NCBI GenBank assembly: GCA_028275645.1
Contig: JAPWUH010000010.1
Location: 1 to 16,924 of the forward strand
Direction: 5' to 3'
Origin: Caldivirga sp.
GTDB taxonomy: Archaea > Thermoproteota > Thermoprotei > Thermoproteales > Thermocladiaceae
Length of the DNA: 16,924 bases
In this document: positions 1-6,171 of the stretch, piece by piece
Numbering within the stretch: position 1 is the stretch's first letter
Layout: every line of letters starts with the position of its first letter
Program-made: the position numbers and the translations under genes
Notes under the pieces: model-generated
The model's database searches: none
Seen by the model: the letters and a program-made list of their open reading frames with translations, nothing else
Told to the model about the DNA's origin: nothing

Positions 1-360
1 GTCGCCGCCGTTCTTAATGCCGATATCCCTCAATTCAACTATATTAAGCCTATTGGGCGTTTTAATTAGGCCGCCCATTACGCAGTAACTGTACCTCCTG
101 TTGAAGACTGGGGTTAAGTCAACCTCCTCTATGTTAGTAACCCCATAGCCGTTGAGCTCCTCATTCAGTTTCCTCAACCCCTCGCTGGTCAGCGTTGAGC
201 CTGACCTTGAGGATTCCACCAGTCCCATTGCCTTAAGCTCCCTTAACCTATCCTTAACCACCCCCTCCCCTAACCCCAGTAGGTTAACTAGGTAATACCT
301 ACCAACCCTACCCCTCAGCCTCAACGTGAGCATTATTATTAGCAAATCCTCACTAATCAT
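1..360 (-). CDS. Winged-helix DNA-binding protein, DUF4443-like (partial, C-terminus off the window)
   Basis: The reading frame is open from ATG at 360 to the left edge (120 codons). Residues 1-70 form a winged helix-turn-helix: helix LLIIMLTLRLRGRVG, then RYYLVNLLGLGEG, a recognition helix VVKDRLRELKAMGLVE, and a wing SSRSGSTLTSEGLRKL. It is therefore probably a transcriptional regulator or another DNA-binding protein. The general look resembles archaeal DUF4443 proteins, which pair an N-terminal winged helix with a small C-terminal domain, but that assignment is from memory. A TATA-like TTTAAA (383-388 on the plus strand) lies about 26 bp upstream of the ATG, so the mRNA is probably leaderless with its own promoter. 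The gene lies 70 bp downstream of deoC on the same strand. Whether it regulates deoC cannot be told from sequence. Confidence 0.75.
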   Translation of the reverse strand, partial: MISEDLLIIMLTLRLRGRVGRYYLVNLLGLGEGVVKDRLRELKAMGLVESSRSGSTLTSEGLRKLNEELNGYGVTNIEEVDLTPVFNRRYSYCVMGGLIKTPNRLNIVELRDIGIKNGGD

Positions 361-430
361 AAGTTAATCCTATGCTTCGCTGTTTAAAGCATTTTTCTCA
401 ATAAACCCTGGCTATTACCTGTGTGTCTTT

Positions 431-1108
431 TTAACTAGGTTTAAATGAATTAATTACCTCAACCCCGTGGCTAGTCCCTATTCTACTGGCCCCAGCTTTA
501 ATCATGGCAATGGCTTGCTGCGCATTCCTAATGCCACCGGCAGCCTTAACACCAATCTTACCCTCCACAGCCTCGTAAAGTAGCTTGACATCCTCCTCAC
601 TCGCACCCCCAGGTCCGTAGCCTGTGCTTGTCTTTACGAAGTCGGCCCCAGACTCCATAACCAGCCTAGCTGCCTTAACCTTCTCATCCCTGTTAAGGTA
701 ACCTGTCTCAATTATTACCTTAACCACTACGCCGTATTCATGCGCAACCTTAACCACTGCCCTAATATCCCTCTTAACAAGGTCAAGCATACCTGCCTTG
801 AAGGCGCCTATGTTCATGACCATGTCCACCTCATCAGCCCCATCGAGTATGGCCAACTCAGCCTCCTTAGCCTTAACGACGCTTTTACTTGCCCCGAAGG
901 GGAAGCCCACGACAACACCAACCTTAGCCCTATTGCCCAGTATTTGCCTAGCTAAGTTAACGTAGAATGGGTTAACCACAACGCTGTAAAACCCGTAGTC
1001 AATAACCTCCCTGCAGTACCTCTCCACGTCCATTGGGGTTGCGGCTGGGTTAAGTATCGTGTGGTCTATTAACCTGGCCAACTCCTCCCTACTACTGGGG
1101 ACCTTCAT
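431..1108 (-). CDS. deoC: Deoxyribose-phosphate aldolase
   Basis: DERA reversibly cleaves 2-deoxy-D-ribose 5-phosphate to glyceraldehyde 3-phosphate and acetaldehyde, in deoxynucleoside catabolism. It is a class I (Schiff-base) aldolase with a TIM barrel. Counted from the upstream GTG at 1117, the Schiff-base lysine is K162 in VKTSTGYG, the second catalytic lysine is K191 in VKAAGGIR, and the catalytic aspartate is D98 in DEVDMV. The N-terminal LIDHTIL motif is also typical. I place the start at the ATG at 1108 (225 residues) rather than the GTG at 1117: the TATA box TTTAAA (1132-1137) is centred 26.5 bp from 1108, and a GAGGAG sequence lies about 8 nt before the ATG but abuts the GTG. Length is normal for the archaeal enzyme and all catalytic residues are present, so it should be active. 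Confidence 0.96.
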   Translation of the reverse strand: MKVPSSREELARLIDHTILNPAATPMDVERYCREVIDYGFYSVVVNPFYVNLARQILGNRAKVGVVVGFPFGASKSVVKAKEAELAILDGADEVDMVMNIGAFKAGMLDLVKRDIRAVVKVAHEYGVVVKVIIETGYLNRDEKVKAARLVMESGADFVKTSTGYGPGGASEEDVKLLYEAVEGKIGVKAAGGIRNAQQAIAMIKAGASRIGTSHGVEVINSFKPS

Positions 1109-1130
1109 AACCGACACTCCTCAGGATGGC

Positions 1131-1140
1131 CTTTAAACAT
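1131..1140 (-). promoter_or_regulatory. TATA box of deoC
   Basis: TTTAAA at 1132-1137, read on the minus strand as TGTTTAAAGG, is centred 26.5 bp upstream of the deoC ATG at 1108. This predicts transcription starting at or next to the start codon. A GAGGAG sequence lies between the box and the ATG. Confidence 0.7.
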
Positions 1141-1315
1141 TCCACAAAGCAGCGTCCCCAACCATGCTTACTGGGCGTGTTGGCCTGCTGCTGGCTCATC
1201 AACGTCACCGGCGGTTTCATGACTTACACAGGCTATGAAATACGTAGTGGAGGTAATCAAAAACTGCACTGGGAAGTAGTGACCAAATCCGTAATTCTCC
1301 ATCTGCAGGTGTGTT
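1141..1315. other. Stretch without a supported gene between deoC and the C/D sRNA
   Basis: Short ORFs exist on both strands (plus 1126-1317, 63 codons; minus 1168-1341, 57 codons). Neither resembles a known family or has a TATA box at the usual distance, and both overlap the deoC promoter or the sRNA. I see no repeat or strong hairpin here. Confidence 0.4.
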
Positions 1316-1375
1316 GAGGGTTCAGATAACCCTAACCACATCAGGGTTCAGCCATGCCGGGTCTCATCAACCTCT
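1316..1375 (-). ncRNA. C/D box guide sRNA (2'-O-methylation guide), candidate 1
   Basis: Read on the minus strand, all four boxes occur in order with archaeal spacing. Box C is (G)TTGATGA (1364-1370), followed by a 12-nt guide GACCCGGCATGG (1352-1363) and box D' CTGA (1348-1351). A 4-nt spacer ACCC follows, then box C' TGATGTG (1337-1343), an 11-nt guide GTTAGGGTTAT (1326-1336) and box D CTGA (1322-1325). Short flanking complementarity (GAGG before box C, CCTC after box D) can close the terminal stem of the kink-turn. A TATA box TTTTTAAAG (about 1398-1406) lies about 26 bp upstream of a predicted start at 1375, so the gene has its own promoter. Such RNAs assemble with L7Ae, Nop5 and fibrillarin and direct methylation of the target base paired to the fifth guide nucleotide upstream of D or D'. 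Targets would contain CCAUGCCGGGUC and AUAACCCUAAC; I cannot assign them to rRNA or tRNA unaided. Confidence 0.8.
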
Positions 1376-1397
1376 AGGTGCCTAAAACCGTGCTAAT

Positions 1398-1408
1398 CTT
1401 TAAAAACA
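1398..1408 (-). promoter_or_regulatory. TATA box of C/D sRNA candidate 1
   Basis: The minus-strand sequence TGTTTTTAAAG is centred about 26-27 bp upstream of position 1375, which puts the transcript start about 5 nt before box C. No ORF begins there, which supports a dedicated RNA promoter. Confidence 0.6.
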
Positions 1409-1457
1409 CTAACCCAGGGTTGGGAGCAGTTTCTGTTTTCTTGATTATTTGTATTGC

Positions 1458-2553
1458 TCATTTTTGTTGGTGGGTGAGTCCTTTTAGGGCTGTTAGGTAG
1501 GCTGATGTTGTGTGCCTATCTAGTCCATGCTTTCTCATTGTTTCGTCGTGTTGTTGAGTTTGTTGTTCCCCTTGGGTTTACGTACTTGACCTCAATGCCG
1601 TATAGTGGTGCTTTTAGGGCTGTTCTCTCAATGATTGTGCTTCTGAAGGTTGAGACCTTATGGTTGTAGTTTTCATGCCTCCTATCACCGTTTCTAATCC
1701 ACATCAGCCTTAGCTTACCGAGAATATCTGGGTTCTCTAGGAGTAAGGTCTTGACACCGTGGCGGTAGGCGTAGTTAAGCATCTCGTGAATCCTCATGCC
1801 AATGATACTCCACGCACTGTGCTTGGAAAAACCACGTGCCGTTGCTTCACTGAACCAAAAAGTCCTGTGGTCTATTAGCCTACCCTCCTTATCAATGATT
1901 GCTAGGTTGATTCTATCGGTGTTAACGTCAACGCCACCAAAGAGTTTGCCAGCATTACGCCTATGCCTAGCCATGTGCTCATAATAAACATCCAACGGTA
2001 CCGTCATATGAACCTCACCGTGAACCCACAGTTGGTTGCCTCTGACACCGTAGTCCCTAACCACAACCCTACCCATGTACTTAACATGCCTAGTGAGAAC
2101 TATATCGAGTAACCCCTTGTAATTCTCCGGCACGGTTGGCCTAACAACAACCCTACTAATTAACCCATCATACCTGACTGTGGTGATGTGGAACTCATAG
2201 CCAGGCTTCAAGGTAATGTTCTTTGCTGGGTATTCTAGCCAGCTTTGCTGGAACATGAGCCAGTCAGACAACTCAACATTCCTAAATTCAATGCCTAATT
2301 CCCTACAGGACTCGTAAATACCCATCACGAGAATTATAGCACTATCAGCATACCTGCTGTTCGGGATAATCCTATAGGCTATTCCCCTAAATGTATTCTT
2401 CCAACTAATCCTATTACCCGGCAGGATTGATTGTTGTTGAGCCGTCGTTAATACCCTACGTACTGCTATCCTAAACCACCACGCAGTAGACAACAACTCC
2501 CCAGCCACGTTACCATTAGCATTAAACGGTAACCTAAGGGTTATGTAGCTCAC
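1458..2553 (-). pseudogene. TnpB-related protein (IS200/IS605 accessory family), frameshifted near the C-terminus
   Basis: TnpB-family proteins are RNA-guided RuvC-type nucleases carried by IS200/IS605-like elements. The main frame runs from GTG 2553 to a stop at 1516 (345 residues). It contains the RuvC-I aspartate D209 in FGGVDVN and the RuvC-II glutamate E273 in LLLENP. The family-like stretch VNPRGTTNS is followed by an abnormal tail in this frame. Shifting by one base near 1540-1553 restores a convincing C-terminus, HDETMRKHGLDRHTTSAYL plus about 11 residues, ending at TGA 1458-1460. That tail holds the D-x(4)-A-like segment expected for the third RuvC acidic residue. The gene therefore carries one extra base (or lacks two) and the main product would lack RuvC-III. 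No zinc-ribbon cysteines are seen, as in the crenarchaeal TnpB-related group. No tnpA and no clear element ends are nearby. A TATA box TTTATAAA (2576-2583) is centred 26.5 bp from the GTG. A sequencing error or programmed frameshift is possible. Confidence 0.82.
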
Positions 2554-2555
2554 GG

Positions 2556-2567
2556 GGTGATATCACC
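2556..2567. promoter_or_regulatory. 12-bp palindrome between the TATA box and start of the TnpB-related gene
   Basis: GGTGATATCACC is a perfect palindrome at about -3 to -14 relative to the predicted leaderless start at 2553. A protein bound here would block transcription initiation, so an operator is plausible. No regulator can be named. Confidence 0.4.
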
Positions 2568-2575
2568 TAGATAGG

Positions 2576-2583
2576 TTTATAAA
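2576..2583. promoter_or_regulatory. Symmetrical TATA box possibly shared by the TnpB-related gene (-) and the GC-rich RNA (+)
   Basis: TTTATAAA is self-complementary and centred at 2579.5. A start 26.5 bp away on the minus strand falls exactly on the GTG at 2553. On the plus strand it falls at about 2606, just before the GC-rich structured island. Direction would depend on the flanking BRE, which I cannot score. One box may serve either or both strands. Confidence 0.5.
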
Positions 2584-2605
2584 GCTATCCCTAGTACCTT
2601 CACTG

Positions 2606-2730
2606 GTTACCCTGGGTTTCCGAGAGCCGTAGTGGCTGGGAACCCCCGGCGACGGGTGGGGAGCCGCTGTGGTGAGGGGGCCCAGGGAGACCGTCGAGAA
2701 GGAGACGGTGGGTCACGAAACCACCGGAAG
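2606..2730 (+). ncRNA. GC-rich structured RNA gene, class unknown
   Basis: Positions 2611-2730 are 69% G+C (83 of 120, counted), far above the AT-rich flanks. In a hyperthermophile with modest genomic GC this is typical of structural RNA. Helices visible on the plus strand are CCCTGGG (2610-2616) with CCCAGGG (2681-2687), 7 bp; AGCC with GGCT (2625-2628/2634-2637), a 5-nt-loop hairpin; CCCC with GGGG (2643-2646/2658-2661); ACCGTC with GACGGT (2690-2695/2704-2709); and GGTGG with CCACC (2708-2712/2721-2725), sharing two bases with the previous one. A TATA box at 2576-2583 predicts a start near 2606. The island ends just before the rpl37e TATA box. I found no 5S, SRP or tRNA signature, and no RNase P CR-I or CR-V motif. 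Related crenarchaea have a minimal RNase P RNA (type T), so that remains a possibility but is not supported here. Strand is inferred from promoter spacing only. Confidence 0.55.
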
Positions 2731-2732
2731 TA

Positions 2733-2743
2733 AAAAATATAAC
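2733..2743 (+). promoter_or_regulatory. TATA box of rpl37e
   Basis: AAAAATATAAC is centred about 27 bp upstream of the ATG at 2767. This fits a leaderless rpl37e mRNA transcribed separately from the upstream structured RNA. Confidence 0.6.
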
Positions 2744-2766
2744 CCACCGCCTCCGGAGAGACGGTA

Positions 2767-2958
2767 ATGACTAAGGGTACGCCGTCATTCGGCAAGATGA
2801 ATAGGAATAAGACGCACATAAGATGCCCCAGGTGCGGTAGGCACTCGTACAACGTGGCTAAGGGCTACTGCGCAGCATGTGGCTACGGTAGGTCGCGCAG
2901 GATTAAACGTGGCTTGGCTAGGCTGCTCGGTAGACCTGTGGGTAACGTTAGGAGGTAG
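2767..2958 (+). CDS. rpl37e: Large ribosomal subunit protein L37e
   Basis: This is a small zinc-ribbon protein of the archaeal/eukaryotic large ribosomal subunit that binds 23S rRNA. It has 63 residues, normal for the family. The zinc ligands are C20, C23, C35 and C38 (CPRCG and CAACGYG). The N-terminus [10 protein letters not shown] and the flanking [15 protein letters not shown] and RSRRIKRG stretches are diagnostic. The start ATG is supported by a TATA box about 27 bp upstream. The gene converges with map, with 8 bp between the two stop codons. In many archaea an LSm gene precedes rpl37e; here the structured GC-rich element and a TnpB-related pseudogene lie upstream instead. Confidence 0.97.
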   Translation: MTKGTPSFGKMNRNKTHIRCPRCGRHSYNVAKGYCAACGYGRSRRIKRGLARLLGRPVGNVRR

Positions 2959-2966
2959 TGCGGCAT

Positions 2967-3884
2967 TTAGTTAATTAACTCAAGCACCCTGGCCAATGGC
3001 TCCACCCCATCCTGCGTGACTATAACCGTATCCTCGAATTGGGCTACGAAGCCGCCGCCCGCCTCCATTAACACGCTGTAGCCGTATAAGGCACCTTTGC
3101 TGGTTAACTCGTTAATTATGCCCATTGTCCTATCGCCAAACTTATCGACAAGCCACCTTGGGGTGAAGGGGAGTTGATTAAAGTTACTGTATATGTATTC
3201 GAGGGCTAAGCTAGCCTCGGCGCTAAGCTTCTTTTTTACATTAACCCTCTGAAGCATGTATATGGTGACCTCAGGCGAGTCAAAAACCATGCCCCTCCCG
3301 TTTGTGGCGAAGGGCTCTATGGCATAGACCTCACCGTTAAGCATCCTAACCCTACTCCCATCATCGTAATTCGGGACTGACTTACCTGAGTGGAGCCTAT
3401 ACCTGGTTATCAAATGGCCTGTCAAGTTCCTGATGGGTTTAAAGCCGAAGCCGCTGATGGTCTTATCGACAACAGCCCCTATCCTACTCAACTCAACACC
3501 AGCCTTAGCCGTGTTTAAGGCATTCCTAAGAGCCTCCCACGCAGCCCTGGTCAACATGGAGTAGGCGGCGTTGAAATGCACAGTAACCGCTGCATCAACT
3601 ATGAAGCCGTCCACGTGAGCCCCAACATCAATTTTAACTATTGAATTGGGTGGTATAACGGACTCGTCATTTATCTTGGCGGTGTAGTGGGCTGCAACGT
3701 TATTCACATTTATGTTGGCTGGGAAGGCTGGGAGGGCGCCACTACCCCTAATCTCATCCTCAATCAACCTGCATAACTCAAGGATACTCATCCCTGGGTG
3801 TACCTTATCCATCGCATGTTTAAGCACCCTATGGACTACATCCCCAGCCTGCCTATACTTCCTAACAGCGTCCTCATTAATCAC
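2967..3884 (-). CDS. map: Methionine aminopeptidase, type II
   Basis: This enzyme removes the initiator methionine from nascent proteins using a dinuclear metal centre in the pita-bread fold. The five metal ligands are present: D86 (VKIDVGAH), D97 (IVDAAVTV), H157 (LTGHLI), E190 (YAIEPFA) and E284 (QFEDTV). Substrate-pocket histidines are H66 (AAHYTA) and H165 (LHSGKSVPN). The insert between H157 and E284, including a helical segment near 220-270, marks it as type II, as in other archaea and in eukaryotic MetAP2. Its 305 residues are usual for archaea. It starts at GTG 3884; a TATA-like TATATTA at 3910-3916 lies about 29 bp upstream. It converges with rpl37e and is divergent from the ATP-grasp gene. 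Confidence 0.96.
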   Translation of the reverse strand: MINEDAVRKYRQAGDVVHRVLKHAMDKVHPGMSILELCRLIEDEIRGSGALPAFPANINVNNVAAHYTAKINDESVIPPNSIVKIDVGAHVDGFIVDAAVTVHFNAAYSMLTRAAWEALRNALNTAKAGVELSRIGAVVDKTISGFGFKPIRNLTGHLITRYRLHSGKSVPNYDDGSRVRMLNGEVYAIEPFATNGRGMVFDSPEVTIYMLQRVNVKKKLSAEASLALEYIYSNFNQLPFTPRWLVDKFGDRTMGIINELTSKGALYGYSVLMEAGGGFVAQFEDTVIVTQDGVEPLARVLELIN

Positions 3885-4009
3885 AACTCAGCCATTAGAG
3901 CTATGCGGTTAATATACCTACCTCGGCTGCGTTCACCCACCTTCAACACCCAATGACCCACCTGGACGCTGAGGCACCGTTGCAATGTACGCAACTTAAC
4001 GCTGTTAGG

Positions 4010-4016
4010 TTTAAAA
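4010..4016 (+). promoter_or_regulatory. TATA box deciding the start of the ATP-grasp gene
   Basis: TTTAAAA is centred near 4013. Other genes in this window start 26-27 bp from the TATA centre. Here that points to about 4039, close to GTG 4041 and well past the upstream ATG at 4029, which is only 16 bp away. Confidence 0.55.
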
Positions 4017-4040
4017 CTTAGGTGCTTAATGTCCCGGCGC

Positions 4041-4943
4041 GTGGATATAGGCATAATTAGGCCTTATGAAGTTGAATTTAACCAACCCGACATAGAGGAC
4101 CTTGAGCAGGCAGTGAGGGAATTTGGGCATAGGGTTAAGAGGGTTTACGTAAACATGGCCAGCGTCAGGTTGAGCAGGGAGGGTGTAAGCGTTTATCAGG
4201 CTATTGGTAGGGGTGTTAGGGAACCAGTTAAGATAGATGGTGGGATCCTAAGGCACCTAGGCTTAATTAGGGACTTTGAGCAGCTGCTCCACAGAGTTTG
4301 GGTTGTTAGGGCCATTGAGGCCATGGGTGTTTACGTGGTTAACAGTGCCATGAGTTGGCTGGTGGCCAGCGACAAGTTAGCGGCATTAATGATGCTGGCT
4401 AAGAGTGGTTTACCCGTTCCCGAGACTGAGTCCAGTGAAAACATGTTCATGGCCTACGATGCAGTTAAGAGGTTTGGTGAGGCCGTGGTTAAGGAGTTGA
4501 GGGGTTCAATGGGTTACGGGGTCTTTAAGGTTAATGACCCAGACGTAGCCATGAATATATTCAGCTACCTACTCAACCTAAGCAAGCCAATGTATGTGCA
4601 AAGGTTCCTGAATAAGAAGGGTAATGGAGACTATAGGGTGGTTGTGGTGGGTGGTCAAGTGATCGGCGCAATATTCAGGAGGGGGGTTGGGTGGAAGAGT
4701 AACGTTGCACAGGGCGCTAAGCCAGAGGCCGTTAAGCCAAGTGGCGAACTGGTGGAGCTGGCCTTGAAGACCTGCGACATCCTCGGGCTTGGGTATGCTG
4801 GCGTCGACATAGCTGAGACGGACGAGGGCTACTTCATACTTGAGGTTAACCCATCCATGTCTTGGCAGGGTTTTAAGGAGGCCACGGGTATAAACCCAGC
4901 TAAGTACATTGTTAAGCACGTAATAGACTATGTTAAGAGGTGA
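4041..4943 (+). CDS. RimK/LysX-family ATP-grasp ligase (alpha-L-glutamate ligase-like)
   Basis: ATP-grasp ligases of this family activate a carboxylate as acyl phosphate and join it to an amine; members add glutamate to ribosomal protein S6, LysW or methanopterin/F420-type cofactors. Residue numbers below count from the alternative ATG at 4029. The N-terminal Rossmann-like segment starts DIGIIRPYE. The ATP-grasp fold follows, with WLVASDKLAAL (110-120), the nucleotide loop KELRGSMGYGVF (155-166), DYRVVVVGG (201-209), the RimK/LysX-like GWKSNVAQGA (221-230), and the Mg-binding D260 and EVNPS (272-276). About 300 residues is the usual length. I prefer GTG 4041 because of TATA spacing and because it begins directly at the first beta strand. 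There is no lysW, ribosomal S6 or cofactor gene beside it, so the substrate is unknown. Confidence 0.85.
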   Translation: MDIGIIRPYEVEFNQPDIEDLEQAVREFGHRVKRVYVNMASVRLSREGVSVYQAIGRGVREPVKIDGGILRHLGLIRDFEQLLHRVWVVRAIEAMGVYVVNSAMSWLVASDKLAALMMLAKSGLPVPETESSENMFMAYDAVKRFGEAVVKELRGSMGYGVFKVNDPDVAMNIFSYLLNLSKPMYVQRFLNKKGNGDYRVVVVGGQVIGAIFRRGVGWKSNVAQGAKPEAVKPSGELVELALKTCDILGLGYAGVDIAETDEGYFILEVNPSMSWQGFKEATGINPAKYIVKHVIDYVKR

Positions 4944-4995
4944 CCAGTGTCGCTGCACTCCATACCCAGGGTAAAAGTGGAATAGAGTGGGAATT

Positions 4996-5011
4996 GAAAG
5001 AAAAAAGAAAA
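4996..5011 (-). terminator. T-rich terminator of the 20-residue peptide gene
   Basis: The minus strand reads TTTTCTTTTTTCTTTC about 30-45 nt after the TAA at 5043-5045. Oligo-T tracts of this kind end transcripts in archaea. Confidence 0.5.
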
Positions 5012-5042
5012 TTTGATTTATTTTAAAAGCACGGATTCAAGC

Positions 5043-5105
5043 TTACTTCTTCTGCTGCTGTTGTCCACCCTCCTTCTTCTCCTCAGTCTTCTTCTTCTTA
5101 GCCAC
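5043..5105 (-). CDS. 20-residue Lys/Gln-rich peptide (candidate small gene)
   Basis: The frame GTG 5105 to TAA 5043 encodes MAKKKKTEEKKEGGQQQQKK, too short for usual gene finding. Evidence that it is real: codons follow local preference (AAG for Lys, GAG for Glu), a TATA box TTTTAAAT (about 5143-5150, minus strand) lies upstream, a GGTGG-rich segment precedes the GTG, and a T-rich terminator follows at 4996-5011. It is a compact, self-contained unit. The product is strongly basic and low in complexity, and probably disordered. The first residues recall basic N-termini of ribosomal proteins such as S25e, so a remnant of such a gene is an alternative. Function unknown. Confidence 0.5.
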   Translation of the reverse strand: MAKKKKTEEKKEGGQQQQKK

Positions 5106-5408
5106 CTAAACCACCGGCTAATCTTAAACTAATGCAACTGAGATTTAAAAGTAACCTTCACTTTTCTTGGCGAGATCCATGTAGATTCAAACTCTTTTAA
5201 CCATAGACACCTTCATTAGTTTAATTTACTATTTATGGTTAATTTAAGGTAAATTACATCCCAGTTTATGGTGATTTCTCCATAGGATTATCAACTGGTA
5301 TGTTGCAAAAAGGCACCTTAAACCCACCCTAGCCCCCTCACCATTTTACTAAGGCAAGGGTGTCTTAAACCATTACAGCTTATAAAACGCCCATACGCCC
5401 GGCTAGTG
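5106..5408. other. AT-rich intergenic region upstream of pyrH
   Basis: It holds the promoter of the short peptide (TTTTAAAT about 5143-5150) and the pyrH TATA box (CTTATAAAA, 5379-5387). The middle part (about 5190-5330) is AT-rich; I see no ORF with family resemblance, no C/D boxes and no strong hairpin. Confidence 0.5.
5379..5387 (+). promoter_or_regulatory. TATA box of pyrH
   Basis: CTTATAAAA is centred near 5383, 26 bp before the ATG at 5409. This favours the ATG over the GTG at 5406 and predicts a leaderless transcript. Confidence 0.65.
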
Positions 5409-6092
5409 ATGGGCATTGTGGTTAAGTTAACCGGGAGGGTGTTTAACAGCGAGGAATTGATTGAGAGGTACGTTGATGTGGTGGCCAGTGAGTCAAATAG
5501 CAATAAGGTAGTTGTGGTTACTGGGGGTGGTGACGTAGCCAGGAGGTACATTGAAGCCGCCAGGAGGTTGACTAGGAATGAGTCGGTGGCTGACATGATT
5601 GGGATCTGGGCCAGTAGGCTTAACGCATGGCTAATGGTCTACGCCCTTAACTCCAGGGGTGTCAACGTCCACCTCGGTGTACCTGAAACCTTGAGCGAAC
5701 TGGGCAGGGCCTACTCAACGTCGAGGGTTGTGGTGATGGGTGGCCTCCAGCCTGGCCAATCCACAACAATGGTGTCTGTGCTGGCCGCCGAGTACCTGGG
5801 CATAGGCACGGTAGTCAACTGCTCGAATGTTGACGCACTTTACACCGATGACCCATTTAAAAACCCCAATGCCACCAGGATAAGTAGGGCTAGGATTAGC
5901 GACGTTGAGGCCATACTCCACAGGGAGGGTGTTAGGGCCTTCGCAGGGACATACGAGCTCATTGATGAGTGGGCGCTGGGTATAATGAGGAGGAGCGGCA
6001 TATCCATGGTGATCCTCGACGGCAAAGACCCAAGTAGGCTCGCTAAGTACCTTAAGAATGGCGAAGTTGAGGGCACCTTAATAACACCTTGA
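5409..6092 (+). CDS. pyrH: UMP kinase, archaeal type
   Basis: It phosphorylates UMP to UDP with ATP in pyrimidine nucleotide synthesis. It belongs to the amino-acid-kinase fold, not the NMP-kinase fold. Motifs in order are VVKLTGRVF at the N-terminus, VVVVTGGGDVARRYIEAAR (glycine-rich phosphate-binding loop), SVADMIGIWASRLNAWL (UMP site), VVMGGLQPGQSTTMVSVLAAE, VVNCSNVDALYTDDPFKNP (nucleotide and metal binding, the usual DGVYTxDP), and a C-terminal DGKDPSRL. The roughly 227 residues match archaeal UMP kinases, which are shorter than bacterial ones. The start is set at the ATG by the TATA spacing. No other pyrimidine genes are adjacent. Confidence 0.93.
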   Translation: MGIVVKLTGRVFNSEELIERYVDVVASESNSNKVVVVTGGGDVARRYIEAARRLTRNESVADMIGIWASRLNAWLMVYALNSRGVNVHLGVPETLSELGRAYSTSRVVVMGGLQPGQSTTMVSVLAAEYLGIGTVVNCSNVDALYTDDPFKNPNATRISRARISDVEAILHREGVRAFAGTYELIDEWALGIMRRSGISMVILDGKDPSRLAKYLKNGEVEGTLITP

Positions 6093-6106
6093 TTTAGGTT
6101 CACAGC

Positions 6107-6114
6107 TTTAAAAA
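6107..6114 (+). promoter_or_regulatory. Probable TATA box of the CTG-start gene
   Basis: TTTAAAAA is centred near 6110 and predicts a start near 6136, leaving a leader of about 36 nt that contains the GAGGTGAT ribosome-binding site. A weaker TTTTAA at 6132-6137 is the alternative. Confidence 0.4.
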
Positions 6115-6157
6115 GTGCTTAGGAAAAGGTATTTTAAGCCTCGCATGCACGATAGGG

Positions 6158-6165
6158 TGAGGTGA
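6158..6165 (+). promoter_or_regulatory. Strong ribosome-binding site before a CTG start
   Basis: GAGGTGAT matches the archaeal anti-Shine-Dalgarno sequence over eight bases and ends 6 nt before the CTG at 6172. Most other genes here are leaderless, so this site stands out. It argues that translation starts at CTG, since no ATG, GTG or TTG lies in frame after the TGA at 6163-6165. Confidence 0.6.
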
Positions 6166-6171
6166 TTAGGC

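Noticed and set aside
1126..1317. 63-codon plus-strand ORF, and a 57-codon minus-strand ORF at 1168-1341
   Set aside because: No family resemblance and no TATA box at the usual distance; they overlap the deoC promoter and the C/D sRNA respectively.
1460..2600. Intact IS200/IS605 insertion sequence around the TnpB-related gene
   Set aside because: No tnpA, no right-end hairpin after the stop and no recognisable left end; it looks like a stand-alone or decayed tnpB.
2606..2766. Identification of the GC-rich RNA as RNase P, 5S, SRP RNA or a tRNA half
   Set aside because: No CR-I/CR-V (GGAAAGUC, ACAGAA) elements, no 5S or SRP conserved loops, no T-arm consensus on either strand. The RNA itself is kept as unclassified.
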